Shown: positions 1 to 8,011 of the stretch, in pieces | Layout: each line of letters begins with the position of its first letter | How positions within the stretch are numbered: position 1 is the stretch's first letter | Assembly (NCBI RefSeq): GCF_029277445.1 | Contig: NZ_CP119569.1 | Coordinates: 184,362-248,361 of the forward strand | Source: Pararhizobium qamdonense | GTDB lineage: Bacteria; Pseudomonadota; Alphaproteobacteria; Rhizobiales; Rhizobiaceae | DNA: 64,000 bases | Reading direction: 5' to 3' | The notes under the pieces: generated by a model | Seen by the model: only the letters and a program-made list of their open reading frames with translations | Told to the model about the DNA's origin: nothing | Database searches by the model: none | Position numbers and translations under genes: made by a program

Positions 1-1
1 C

Positions 2-571
2 AATGCGATTTACAATCGCAATGGCGAGGTTGCGGGCCGCACCCTGTTTCTGCTGGATGAGGTGGCGCGCCTTGGCTATTTGCGCATTCTTGAGACGGCC
101 CGTGACGCCGGACGCAAGTACGGCATCAGCCTGGCGCTGATCTTTCAGTCCATCGGGCAAATGCGCGAGGCCTATGGCGGTCGTGACGCCAGCTCGAAAT
201 GGTTCGAGTCTGCATCATGGATTTCGTTCGCGGCCATCAACGACCCGGAAACGGCCGAATACATATCCAAGCGATGCGGCGACACCACGGTCGAGGTCGA
301 CCAGACGAACCGTTCTTCCGGAATGAAGGGATCGTCACGCTCACGGTCGAAGCAACTCACCCGCCGCCCGCTGATCTTGCCGCACGAAGTGCTGCGCATG
401 CGCGGTGATGAACAGATCGTCTTTACCGCGGGCAATGCACCGCTGCGCTGCGGTCGGGCCATCTGGTTCAGGCGGAAGGATATGAGCGCGTCCGTCGGCG
501 AAAACCGGTTTCACAGGCAAGCCATAAAAGGGTCGGAAGCCAATGAGACGGATCCCGCGCCCGAGAATTAA
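2..571 (+). CDS. VirD4/TraG-type conjugative coupling protein, C-terminal part
   Basis: The reading frame is open from the left edge, so only the last 189 codons are present. The fragment carries a Walker B-like LFLLDE stretch (visible residues 15-20) and the following ARLGYLRILETARDAGRKYG segment, typical of the TraG/VirD4 ATPase. These inner-membrane proteins bring DNA-protein substrates to the type IV secretion channel. A later block around LILPHEVLRM and a Gly/Ser/Arg-rich stretch are also usual for the family. The SNase-like gene begins 12 bases after the stop, which suggests co-transcription. The N-terminal membrane helices and Walker A lie outside the window. Family assignment is firm; the exact subtype (TraG versus VirD4) is not. 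Confidence 0.85.
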   Translation, partial: NAIYNRNGEVAGRTLFLLDEVARLGYLRILETARDAGRKYGISLALIFQSIGQMREAYGGRDASSKWFESASWISFAAINDPETAEYISKRCGDTTVEVDQTNRSSGMKGSSRSRSKQLTRRPLILPHEVLRMRGDEQIVFTAGNAPLRCGRAIWFRRKDMSASVGENRFHRQAIKGSEANETDPAPEN

Positions 572-583
572 GGAGACGAGAAT

Positions 584-1021
584 TTGAGAATTTTGCCGGC
601 CGTCGCCGCCCTATCCGCCATGGTCATCTGCCTCGTTGCATCTGCGGCGTCAGCACAGCAGCCGAAGAGCTCGAGCTCAGCGTTTTCAGTTTGCGGAAGC
701 GGGCAACGGATCACCTGCGTGGTGGATGGCGATACCTTCTGGTTTCGAGGTGAAAAGATCCGGATTGCCGACATCGACACGCCGGAGCTCAGCCCGCCGA
801 GATGCGAGCGTGAACGCGAGCGTGGCCTTGCGGCGAAACAGCGTCTGCTCGACATCCTCAATTCGGGTCCACTCTCGTTCGAGATTGGCGCCAGAGAAGA
901 AGACCGCTTTGGCCGAAAGCTCAGGATCGTCTACCGGGACCGGCGATCGGTCGGCGATATTCTCATCGCCGAAGGCTTGGCTCGGAAGTGGGAAGGATCA
1001 CGCCGGAGCTGGTGCGAATGA
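584..1021 (+). CDS. Exported thermonuclease (SNase)-like protein
   Basis: A 145-residue protein with a TTG start preceded by AAGGAGACGAG. The N-terminus is a Sec signal peptide with probable cleavage after ASAQ (residues 21-25). The body is an SNase domain: DGDT at 48-51, IRIADIDTPE around 59-68 with the Arg that binds phosphate, a Glu-rich helix CERERERGLAAK at 74-85, and EEDRFGRKLR at 105-114. It should cut DNA or RNA in the periplasm in a calcium-dependent way. SNase-like genes next to traG/virD4 are common in Rhizobiales conjugative regions. Whether this one works in transfer or only in nucleic acid scavenging is not known. Confidence 0.85.
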   Translation: MRILPAVAALSAMVICLVASAASAQQPKSSSSAFSVCGSGQRITCVVDGDTFWFRGEKIRIADIDTPELSPPRCERERERGLAAKQRLLDILNSGPLSFEIGAREEDRFGRKLRIVYRDRRSVGDILIAEGLARKWEGSRRSWCE

Positions 1022-1116
1022 TCCGAAACAAATGGATCAACATTGTGAATCGATAATGCCCATCCGATTCAAAACTCTCATTGGACGGCAGATTCCGAAC
1101 GCGCAATTCTGCTCTT

Positions 1117-1383
1117 ATGATCACGCAGCCCTACCACCTCTATGTCGAGCGCATCGCGCCTGAAAAGAACATGGCGCGCTTTTACGCGCTTGCTGTGCAG
1201 CCGACATTGTTCGGGGAGGTGTCGCTGGTGCGCGCCTGGGGCCGGATTGGAACGCGCGGGCAGCAGATGGTGCATCTGTTCGACAGCGAAAGCCAGGCCA
1301 TCAACCTGTTCCTCGACGTCCTTCGCGAAAAGCGCAAACGAGGCTACAAGCCGAAACCACATGTGGACATCAAGCGGATCTGA
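1117..1383 (+). CDS. Stand-alone WGR domain protein
   Basis: I chose the ATG at 1117; an in-frame TTG at 1081 is less likely. The product has 88 residues and is essentially one WGR domain: YHLYVERIAPEKNMARFY at the start, then the signature AWGRIGTRGQ and a C-terminal helix with FLDVLREKRKRGYK. In eukaryotic PARPs and some bacterial fusion proteins the WGR domain contacts DNA ends or nicks. Single-domain versions are frequent on rhizobial plasmids, usually near ligase or polymerase genes, and their role is not established. A DNA ligase gene is present 11 kb downstream. Confidence 0.8.
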   Translation: MITQPYHLYVERIAPEKNMARFYALAVQPTLFGEVSLVRAWGRIGTRGQQMVHLFDSESQAINLFLDVLREKRKRGYKPKPHVDIKRI

Positions 1384-1463
1384 CCCTCGCCCCCATACTC
1401 GCCGATGACAATCCGGTCATAAGCTGACACGTTTTCATCTTTGACAAAGATGCGAGGAATTCC

Positions 1464-1742
1464 ATGACCACCACCAATGAAATTGCCGACAAGATCGCAA
1501 CCGACAATGGCCTGACGAAGGTTCAGGCCAAAGGCATTGTCGAGGCCGTGTTCCAGGCCATCGCCGATGCCGCAGGCTCCGACGCAGAAACCTCGATCCC
1601 TGGCTTGGGCAAATTTAAAGTGAAGGCTTCGCCCGAGCGCGAGGGTCGCAATCCTGCGACCGGAGAGAAGATGACGGTGGCGGCTTCGAAGAAACTGACC
1701 TTTGCGCCTGCCAAGGCGCTCAAGGATGCACTGAACAAGTGA
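1464..1742 (+). CDS. HU family DNA-binding protein
   Basis: A 92-residue protein preceded by GAGGAATTCC. It has the HU/IHF fold order: N-terminal helices (NEIADKIATDNGLTKVQAKGIV), the FQAIADAAG helix, and the beta-arm with the conserved GRNPATGE segment at 66-73 followed by KLTFAPAKALKDALN. These small basic proteins bend and compact DNA as dimers. An element-encoded copy may help nucleoid organisation or processing of the transferred DNA. A hairpin terminator candidate lies 15 bases after the stop. The family call is secure; HU versus IHF-like specificity is not. Confidence 0.93.
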   Translation: MTTTNEIADKIATDNGLTKVQAKGIVEAVFQAIADAAGSDAETSIPGLGKFKVKASPEREGRNPATGEKMTVAASKKLTFAPAKALKDALNK

Positions 1743-1757
1743 TCCTTGATGTGGAGA

Positions 1758-1777
1758 GCCCCGCCTTGCGGCGGGGC
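1758..1777. terminator. Hairpin between convergent HU and DUF736 genes
   Basis: A perfect 8-bp stem GCCCCGCC/GGCGGGGC closed by the loop TTGC. It sits in the 43-base gap between the plus-strand HU gene and the minus-strand DUF736 gene, so it may end transcription from both sides. There is no clear T-run on either side, so termination efficiency is uncertain. Confidence 0.55.
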
Positions 1778-1785
1778 ATCCGGTA

Positions 1786-2097
1786 TTAGTCCCGGTTCGA
1801 CCGGGACCAGATGAGGGAGAGGCCTTCCTCGCCTTCGACCTCGATCAGCGTGGCGTAGATCGGGGCCGGGAAGCTCGGGTCATCGAGCTTGACCGAGAGA
1901 TAGTCGCGGCCTTCATTCGAGGTCTTCTTCCAGGCTGCGCCGAATTCGACCGTAGCCCCGGCGAGGATGCGGTAGTCAGGGCCCTTTTCGGAAGTGCGCT
2001 CGACGGCGCGGATGGTTGCCTTGACGTTGAGGTTGAGCGTTTTGATGGTGCCGGAGAAGCCGTTGCTGGAAGTGGTGAAAGAGCCGATGGTTGCCAT
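1786..2097 (-). CDS. DUF736 family protein (copy 1)
   Basis: A 103-residue protein starting MATIGSF, with the start supported by homology to the next gene. Typical DUF736 layout: MATIG start, FSGTIKTL strand, [26 protein letters not shown], and a final SLIWSR. DUF736 proteins are small single-domain proteins of unknown function, almost restricted to alphaproteobacterial plasmids and integrative elements, often next to conjugation genes. This copy and the one at 2237-2560 share the same landmarks and look like an old tandem duplication. Confidence 0.9.
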   Translation of the reverse strand: MATIGSFTTSSNGFSGTIKTLNLNVKATIRAVERTSEKGPDYRILAGATVEFGAAWKKTSNEGRDYLSVKLDDPSFPAPIYATLIEVEGEEGLSLIWSRSNRD

Positions 2098-2236
2098 TGT
2101 CGTATTCCTTTTCGGTTGTTCGGGCCGCGTCCATCGCGGCCTCATATGAGGAGCCACTCGTCAAGCTACGGTTTCGAGCTGTGAGTGGCTGGTTTTCGTG
2201 ACGCCCCGCAGGTGTAGGGCGTCACGTTGGGAGGGG

Positions 2237-2560
2237 TTAGTCGCCGGACCGGCGGTTCGGCCGCGACCAGATGAGGCTGAAGGCCTTGCCATCTTCGTCT
2301 TCGACCAGATTTGCGTAGAGCGGAGCCGTGAAGCTCGGGTCGTCGAGTTTGAGACCGAGGTAGTTGCGGCCCTCGTTGGACTGCTTGGACCAGGCGGCTC
2401 CGATTTCGATCCGGCCGACGAAGACGCGGTGGCTGGGAGCGTTTTCGCCGCTGGAGCGCGTATCGGAAACGATGCGGACGTTTTTGGTCTGGAGGGAAAG
2501 AGTGACGATCTCGCCGCTGAAGTCGTTGCCCGATTGTTGGAAGGTTCCGATGGTAGCCAT
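2237..2560 (-). CDS. DUF736 family protein (copy 2)
   Basis: A 107-residue protein. Two in-frame ATGs lie close together; the second, at 2560, has the better spacing (7 bases) from the AGGAG box and gives the conserved MATIGTF start. Conserved blocks are FSGEIVTLSL, PSHRVFVG, GAAWSKQSNEGRNYLGLKLD and FSLIWSRPNR. Function is unknown. It lies 139 bases upstream of copy 1 on the same strand, probably in one transcript. The two copies differ over much of the middle, so the duplication is not recent. Confidence 0.9.
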   Translation of the reverse strand: MATIGTFQQSGNDFSGEIVTLSLQTKNVRIVSDTRSSGENAPSHRVFVGRIEIGAAWSKQSNEGRNYLGLKLDDPSFTAPLYANLVEDEDGKAFSLIWSRPNRRSGD

Positions 2561-2667
2561 TGTCATTCTCCTGACTGAGTTTGCCGAAGCCGCCCCTTGC
2601 GGCCTCGATAGCGGTCGTAAGACGCCAATCAGGCCGACTGCATCCCAAGGGCCGCAGCGCTAAGCGT

Positions 2668-2751
2668 AGGACGGCGAAAGCCGGACTTGTTGCCTCGCGA
2701 GGAATGCGGCGACGACGCAGGGGAAGAAGTTCGGCGAAGCCGTTGCAGGAT
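2668..2751 (+). repeat. Left copy of a diverged repeat flanking the IS110 gene
   Basis: This stretch and 4408-4493 share a common core in the same orientation: AGGACGGC, then TTGCCTCGCGAGGAATG, then CAGGGGAAGAA, then GCCGTTGC. Spacing differs by a few bases. The left copy carries a frame change relative to the right copy. The rest of 2561-3117 holds no convincing gene; short open frames there have no recognisable content. Confidence 0.6.
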
Positions 2752-3059
2752 CAGGACAGATTGGCGTCAGACCAGCCTGAAGAGAGGTCGCAAGGGGCCG
2801 CTCCGGACACCGGTCTCTCACGAGAACGATGCTGGACAACGATCTTCCAACCATGGACCGGCACTGGTGGCGCATCGAATTCGCCTTTAGAACCTTCGGT
2901 CTGAGCCCGTTTCTTGATCCGCGCGCCCTGCACGTATCAACCTCATATCCGGTCGCCGTTTCAACGGCCGCACCACAATCCCGCCTACGGCGGCTAGGGC
3001 TCAGGAGGACGAGACCATTCTCGATGACGGCATTTGAAGCCAAGCCGCGATGCGGTCGT

Positions 3060-4407
3060 CCACCTGGTTCCGGCGAGGCTGATCAGGCCTGTGCCGAACT
3101 GGTATGCGCTTAAACGGTCACGGTCTGACCACCGCGCCCTCGATCACGACGCCCGCGCTGGCATATTTCCACAACGCCACAACCAGCTTGCGCGCCAGTG
3201 CCGTGATCATCACCTTCTTGAAGCGGCCGCCATTTTGCGCGACTCGTTCATTGAACCAACGGCTGAGCGTTGAGGCGGGCTGATGCCTCAACCAAAGCCA
3301 GGCCATCTCCAACAGGGTCGATCTAAGCCGAGGGTTCCCGGACTTGCCAATGCCCTGCTCCCGGTCAATCGATCCGCTCTGCCAAGGCGTTGGCGCAAGC
3401 CCCGCGTAGGCGGCGACTTGCCGCCGATTGTCGAACCGTCGAAACAAGCCCTCACCCCAAAGGACTGCAGCAAACTCTGGCCCGATACCCACGACCTTCG
3501 ACAGCAATACCACTTCGCGAGCCGACTGCCGTTCCTCCGCAAGCATGTCGTCACGTTCTGCCTCAACCTCCTTGATCTGGTCGATCAGCAGGTCCATGCG
3601 GGTCATCTCGCGCAAGACCTGCCGTTTCATGTGTAGCGGCAAAGCTCGCCCATCGCCCGTACGAAGCGTCTCCAACTGTTCGCGGCGATCACGTCGCAGG
3701 GGATCGTAGCCAGTGATCCCCTGCGAGAAGAGCAGACCCTTGATACGGTTGCTGTGTCGAATACGCTCTTCCATCAGAACTTTCCGCTCCCGGACGATGC
3801 GACGGCGATCTTCTTCATCCGGGGTCGGCACGCGCAACATCGAGCAGACCCGCGGCTCTCCCCGCTTGAAGGCGAGCAACGCTCGGATCAAACTCTCGCC
3901 GTCTAATCTATCGGTCTTCACCCGCCGCTTGCGTCGTGATGTTGCAATGGAGGCCGCGTCAACGACATGGCTCTCGTAGCCCTCTGCCGTCAGCGCGCGG
4001 TGGACCCAGAATCCATCGAGGCCGGCCTCCTGTATAATGACGAACGGATAATCGGAGCCGGTTCGGTCGTACGCCCTTCGCCGCAACATAGTGAGTTGGG
4101 CAAAAAGGCCGGTGATATCGCCACCGGCAATAATGTGACGAGACATCTTCTCACCGGCGCCGGGTGACATCGAGGTCAGTAGCCACGTCTTTTTGCTCAA
4201 TTCGATCGAGGTGAAAATCGCCCCGAGCTCTCTTTGGGGAGTTCCTGCTGCATAAACACCATCCTGCGACATCGTCCTGCTCCTTTCTGCAACGGCATTG
4301 ACGTCAACCAGATCAAAACAGATCGCCGCCATTACTCATAGGATCTCGATGGCAGTCGACAGGACCGGGGACGATCGACCTGCACCTGAAGGGCCGAAAC
4401 GGAGTGG
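3060..4407 (-). mobile_element. IS110-type insertion sequence (ends approximate)
   Basis: The transposase at 3118-4272 is intact. IS110 elements lack clear inverted ends, so the boundaries cannot be fixed by eye; the limits given are only a guess between the two flanking repeats. The non-coding stretch upstream of the transposase start (about 4273-4400) is where the guide 'bridge RNA' is encoded in IS110-group elements. Confidence 0.45.
3118..4272 (-). CDS. IS110 family transposase
   Basis: A 384-residue protein read from the ATG at 4272, which has AAGGAG eight bases upstream. The N-terminal RuvC-like DEDD domain shows SIELSKKTW (an acidic Glu where Asp is usual), IQEAGLDGFW and KTDRLDGESL. 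The C-terminal IS116/IS110/IS902 domain shows VVGIGPEFAAVLWGE, a tyrosine/alanine-rich AAYAGLAPTPWQSG, the usual serine region and SGNPRLRSTLLEMAW. These enzymes recombine circular intermediates into specific targets and leave no ordinary terminal inverted repeats. The gene is full length and unbroken, so the element may be active. Confidence 0.93.
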   Translation of the reverse strand: MSQDGVYAAGTPQRELGAIFTSIELSKKTWLLTSMSPGAGEKMSRHIIAGGDITGLFAQLTMLRRRAYDRTGSDYPFVIIQEAGLDGFWVHRALTAEGYESHVVDAASIATSRRKRRVKTDRLDGESLIRALLAFKRGEPRVCSMLRVPTPDEEDRRRIVRERKVLMEERIRHSNRIKGLLFSQGITGYDPLRRDRREQLETLRTGDGRALPLHMKRQVLREMTRMDLLIDQIKEVEAERDDMLAEERQSAREVVLLSKVVGIGPEFAAVLWGEGLFRRFDNRRQVAAYAGLAPTPWQSGSIDREQGIGKSGNPRLRSTLLEMAWLWLRHQPASTLSRWFNERVAQNGGRFKKVMITALARKLVVALWKYASAGVVIEGAVVRP

Positions 4408-4493
4408 AGGACGGCCAAGGGAGAGGCTTTCTTGCCTCGCGAGGAATGGGCGCTTCAGCGCACAGGGGAAGAAAACGATCCGGCCGTTGCGGA
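4408..4493 (+). repeat. Right copy of the diverged repeat flanking IS110
   Basis: Matches 2668-2751 in the same orientation through AGGACGGC, TTGCCTCGCGAGGAATG, CAGGGGAAGAA and GCCGTTGC. In this copy the sequence runs on as an open reading frame (4432-4611). The pair encloses the transposase gene. Confidence 0.6.
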
Positions 4494-4611
4494 TGCCGAT
4501 CGAGACGAGCTTCGCGAGGCGGTCTTTGGTCAGACATGCCCCATCGAGACCGCAGTGGACTTGGCCAGCTTGGCGGATCAAGGCATACGACTATGCGTCA
4601 TCTGCGCGTGA
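4432..4611 (+). CDS. Possible small hypothetical protein, TTG start
   Basis: A 59-codon frame beginning with TTG after AAGGGAGAG. The translation starts LPREEWALQRTGEEND and ends ADQGIRLCVICA. Its composition (acidic helix, evenly spread Ala/Leu) looks like real protein rather than a shadow frame, and the frame stays open back to 4390 without an ATG. I do not recognise a family. It overlaps the right repeat copy, whose left partner is frame-shifted. It could be a small gene or the tail of one cut by rearrangement. The rest of 4612-4889 holds nothing I can identify. Confidence 0.3.
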   Translation: MPREEWALQRTGEENDPAVADADRDELREAVFGQTCPIETAVDLASLADQGIRLCVICA

Positions 4612-4889
4612 TCGAAGTAACTTGCATCGCTGAGCGCCCAACCACCCTGATCGAAAGCTAAAGTCAAATGCCACGCTTGCTGACAAGACATCTGCACCCA
4701 GGACTGAAACCCATTCCGCCCGGGGGGCCGAACGCTGGCTGAATGGCGGCCGAGACGGTGGCATGCTTTCCGAACTTCAGGATTTCTGCCGCGCTACCCA
4801 CGGATGCTGCAGATTGCATCGAGCGCCAGCACGTGGCGCCCGGTCTCTCGTCGTTGGCACGGCTTCAACCGAGCCACCTGCCTCGGCGA

Positions 4890-5834
4890 CTACAACTGCT
4901 TGTCGGTGACCGTCGCAAGCGGTGCGGCCTCATGCTCTAACGCGAGGCACGCTCGGGGCCAGGCGCTCACGTCCGCACCGAGCGCGGTCTGAAGCCAGGC
5001 GAGCGTGAGGCGCCGTGTTGCTTCCAGCGCATCCGGTGCTTCTGTTTCCGTTTCCTTGGCGTCCAGCGCGGCGATACCGCCAAGGCCATGTCCCACGCCG
5101 TGCATCATCAGCATTGCCTTAGCGCCCGGCCCATCGTGGAAAGCATCCGCATGCCATTCTGGGCCACGTGCTGTAAAATGTGGGTTGTCCATATCACCGC
5201 AAACGACCAGAGTGCGTGTCGTCAGCGTCGAGAAGTCGACGTCGAAGAACGGAAACCGTGCGGCGTTCTCCTCGGTCATATCCTTGCCGCCGCGTCCCGG
5301 CGTCGTCAAGAGAACGCCTGCCGAGATACGCGGGTCAGAGAGATCCTCGCCGTCCAGCTGCGCGCCGAGCAGGAGTCCAACCGTGTGGCCGCCAAGTGAA
5401 TGCCCGACCGCGCCGATGCGAGAATGATCTATCCGGCCGGCGACGGCTGGCGCCTGCTGCTCGATCTCAGTCAAGCGGTCGAGGATCGCCTTCATTTCCT
5501 CGACGCGCTCGCGCCAGAAGAACGGCGCGCCCGGTGCGTCCGACGGCAGACCGCTGACCCGTGAACTCGCATGCGTCGGCTGGATCACCACGAATCCTCT
5601 CTCCGCCCAGAACTGGGCAAGCGGAGCGTAACCGTCCTTTGACGGGATGTAGTTGGATGGGCCGTAGCCATGCGACAGCAGCACGATCGGCAGCTTGTCG
5701 CCGTTTGCGGGAGCGGTCAGACGCAGTTCCAGCGCCTGGCGGCCCGGCATCGAAAGACGGATCGGCGTGTAGGCTACGGTGAGAGCGGCTTCAGGTGTTG
5801 GAATGTGCTTCGCGAGATTGATCAGATGGTTCAT
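4890..5834 (-). CDS. Alpha/beta hydrolase, dienelactone/chlorophyllase-like
   Basis: A 314-residue cytoplasmic protein with no signal peptide. It has an oxyanion-side LSHGYG at 54-59, the nucleophile elbow GHSLGG with Ser146, an acid in VVCGDMDNP and a histidine in the MHGVGHGLGG segment near 255. The order and size fit the chlorophyllase/PAF-acetylhydrolase-like branch of serine hydrolases that cleave esters. It is separated by only 39 bases from the SDR gene upstream on the same strand, so both are likely one operon facing the AraC regulator at 6731. Substrate is unknown. Confidence 0.85.
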   Translation of the reverse strand: MNHLINLAKHIPTPEAALTVAYTPIRLSMPGRQALELRLTAPANGDKLPIVLLSHGYGPSNYIPSKDGYAPLAQFWAERGFVVIQPTHASSRVSGLPSDAPGAPFFWRERVEEMKAILDRLTEIEQQAPAVAGRIDHSRIGAVGHSLGGHTVGLLLGAQLDGEDLSDPRISAGVLLTTPGRGGKDMTEENAARFPFFDVDFSTLTTRTLVVCGDMDNPHFTARGPEWHADAFHDGPGAKAMLMMHGVGHGLGGIAALDAKETETEAPDALEATRRLTLAWLQTALGADVSAWPRACLALEHEAAPLATVTDKQL

Positions 5835-5873
5835 GGGTCTGGACCTTTAAAGGTGGATTTCGGATGGTGATGT

Positions 5874-6632
5874 TCAGGCGAGCAGATGACCCGCTTCGCG
5901 GTACGAGGTTTCCGCGTCGGCGCCGGCGGGGATCTTCATCGGCGCGTCGATCTCTGTCACAGACCGCCAGACGGCCTCTGCAACCGCATCCGCTGTCGTG
6001 ACCTCTGTGCCCGAACGCAGCTTCGTCATGTAGTCATCGACGAAGGCGGTATATGGCTCCGGAATTTCCATGCCCATGCGCGAGACAGCATTCTTGCCGA
6101 AGCCGGTCGTCGGCGCCGAGCCAGGCAGAACAAGTTTGGCGCGGATGCCGAACAGAGCCGCTTCGAGCGCGAGGCTCTCCGTAAAGGCGTTGAGGGCCGC
6201 CTTGCTGGCGCTGTAAACCGAGAGCGCGGGCAACGGCCTTATTGTGACGGCAGAGCTGACGTTGACAATGACGCCTGAGCGACGGACCCGCATCTGCGGG
6301 AGAAAGGCTTTGGTCATCGCCATCGCGCCGAAGACGTTTGTCTCGAACAGTTCGCGGATCTTCGACATCTCCGAGCCCTCAAGCACATTGAGCATACCGA
6401 CGCCGGCATTGTTGACCAGAGCGTCGATCGCGCCGGCGGCTTCGACCGCGTTTGCGATGCTGTCGGCGCTCGTCACATCCAGTGGCAGGATTCCGAGCCT
6501 GTCGTTCGAAGGAAGAAGGTCGTTTCGCGGCGTGCGCATGGTTGCGACGACATCCCACCCCGCGTTCGAGAATTTCTGTGCGATGGCGAGGCCGAAACCG
6601 GACGAGCAACCGGTGATAAGAATCTTTGGCAT
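5874..6632 (-). CDS. Short-chain dehydrogenase/reductase (SDR)
   Basis: A 252-residue classical SDR. The N-terminal dinucleotide motif is TGCSSGFG at 7-14, NNAG is at about 88-91, and the catalytic Ser and YSASK are in the VSSAVTIRPLPALSVYSASKAA region. The C-terminal part varies as usual. It likely oxidises an alcohol or reduces a carbonyl with NAD(P). It is first in a two-gene minus-strand operon with the hydrolase at 4890-5834 and diverges from the AraC gene, whose product is the obvious candidate regulator. Confidence 0.9.
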   Translation of the reverse strand: MPKILITGCSSGFGLAIAQKFSNAGWDVVATMRTPRNDLLPSNDRLGILPLDVTSADSIANAVEAAGAIDALVNNAGVGMLNVLEGSEMSKIRELFETNVFGAMAMTKAFLPQMRVRRSGVIVNVSSAVTIRPLPALSVYSASKAALNAFTESLALEAALFGIRAKLVLPGSAPTTGFGKNAVSRMGMEIPEPYTAFVDDYMTKLRSGTEVTTADAVAEAVWRSVTEIDAPMKIPAGADAETSYREAGHLLA

Positions 6633-6730
6633 GTTCCGTCTCCTGAGATTTAACTAGGCTGAAGATGGACCTGATCACCCGGACCTGCTATATGCATATG
6701 TCCGAGATTATTTAGCGGAAGTCCGAATTG

Positions 6731-7630
6731 ATGACCGATCCGGTTGCCGAAGTTGTTTCCTTGTTGAAGCCGAGCCCGTCGATCTCAAAGCTGGTGACGG
6801 GCGGCGGTCGGTGGCTGGTTGAGCGCACGGAGCTTGGAAGCCCCTTCTACTGCGCCGTGGTTGAGGGCCGTTGCCTGATGACGATTGCCGGGCGTGAGCC
6901 GATGGTTCTGACCGCTGGCGACTTCGTCCTGGTCCCAAAGATCTTCTCGTTCACGATGAGCAGCATGGAGCCGCCGCGACGAGGCGCGCTTGCCCAACGT
7001 CTGGAAACCAGCCCCGGTGTCTTCCGGCTGGGCGATCCGGAAGCGCCGGCAGAGATCAAGGCACTAGTCGGGCATTGTGCGTTCGGCTCGGATGACAAGG
7101 CTCTTCTCGTATCGCTGTTGCCGGAGGTCATTCATGTCCATGGCGAAGAGAGACTGATGGCTCTGGCCCGCATGATTAACGAGGAGACGAGGGCTGATCG
7201 TGCCGCGCGTGAGATGGTTCTTCACCGGCTGCTCGAAGTGTTGTTCATCGATGCAATACGATCGGCCGCAAGTGCCAAGGCCCCGCCAGGCCTTCTGCGT
7301 GGCATGGCCGATCCGCTTCTGGCACCAACCTTGCGCCGTATCCATGCAGATCCGGGTCGCAGCATGACTGTGGAAACGCTTGCCCAGAAGGCTGCGATGT
7401 CTCGTTCGACGTTCTTCGATCGTTTCCGCAAGGAAGTTGGTGTTGCGCCGATGGAATACGCGACGGGATGGCGCATGGCACTGGCAAAAGAGTATCTCCG
7501 CGAGGACGTTGCCATGGCCGACATCGCCCAGCGCGTCGGTTATGGTTCGACCAGCGCCTTCAGCGTTGCCTTCAATCGGCATGTGGGAATGCCGCCAGGA
7601 GCCTTTTCGCGAGCGAGGGCTGCAGCATGA
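6731..7630 (+). CDS. AraC family transcriptional regulator with cupin sensor domain
   Basis: A 299-residue protein from the ATG at 6731 (a TTG lies one codon upstream). The N-terminal half is an AraC_N-type cupin: VTGGGRWLVER, FYCAVVEGRCLMTIAGREP, AGDFVLVPK. The C-terminal half has two helix-turn-helix units: TVETLAQKAAMSRSTFFDRFRKEVG and MADIAQRVGYGSTSAFSVAFNRHVG. This family often controls an adjacent, divergent oxidoreductase. The 98-base gap to the SDR gene should hold both promoters, and a TATATGCATATG near-palindrome at about 6690 could be part of an operator. Confidence 0.9.
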   Translation: MTDPVAEVVSLLKPSPSISKLVTGGGRWLVERTELGSPFYCAVVEGRCLMTIAGREPMVLTAGDFVLVPKIFSFTMSSMEPPRRGALAQRLETSPGVFRLGDPEAPAEIKALVGHCAFGSDDKALLVSLLPEVIHVHGEERLMALARMINEETRADRAAREMVLHRLLEVLFIDAIRSAASAKAPPGLLRGMADPLLAPTLRRIHADPGRSMTVETLAQKAAMSRSTFFDRFRKEVGVAPMEYATGWRMALAKEYLREDVAMADIAQRVGYGSTSAFSVAFNRHVGMPPGAFSRARAAA

Positions 7631-7770
7631 AGTTTGTGCTTTCGTCCGCCGATAATAAGGGGCCGATGTGCCGGTATACTCCATCAGGTTTTGACGGATC
7701 TATGACTGCGAAAGGCGCCGCTCCTCACCGGATTCCTCCGGCAACGCATGTGAAAGAAGCAGCCAACGCA

Positions 7771-7940
7771 TAGCTGCACTGCACAAAAACTAGGTGCAGC
7801 CGTGGTGAAAATTCGTGCATACAGACTTCAGCTGATGCACATGGCGGCTTCCTCCCAGTTCCGCCGCAGCAGCTGTTCCCCTCTGGAGGTCCATGACCTT
7901 CACACTTTATGGGCCGCGGTTTTCCGTCGGCCCTTTTTTC
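7771..7940 (+). ncRNA. Candidate small RNA ending in a strong terminator
   Basis: The 381-base gap 7631-8011 has no credible gene but ends on the plus strand with a textbook Rho-independent terminator at 7911-7939. Upstream lies a perfect 7-bp hairpin GCTGCAC/GTGCAGC (7773-7779 with 7794-7800). Between them is a TTCCTCCCAG stretch that could pair with ribosome binding sites. The 5' end is a guess, no clear promoter is visible, and the terminator could instead serve the AraC transcript. Confidence 0.3.
7911..7939 (+). terminator. Rho-independent terminator
   Basis: Stem GGGCCG (7911-7916) with CGGCCC (7928-7933), loop of 11 bases, then TTTTTT (7934-7939). It reads on the plus strand, 281 bases beyond the AraC stop. 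Confidence 0.8.
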
Positions 7941-8011
7941 TTTTTTCCGAACCAGGTCGCAACGGCGTTGCGGGCATTGGAGAAAAGCGGGGCCGAAGCC
8001 CCGCGGCTCGG

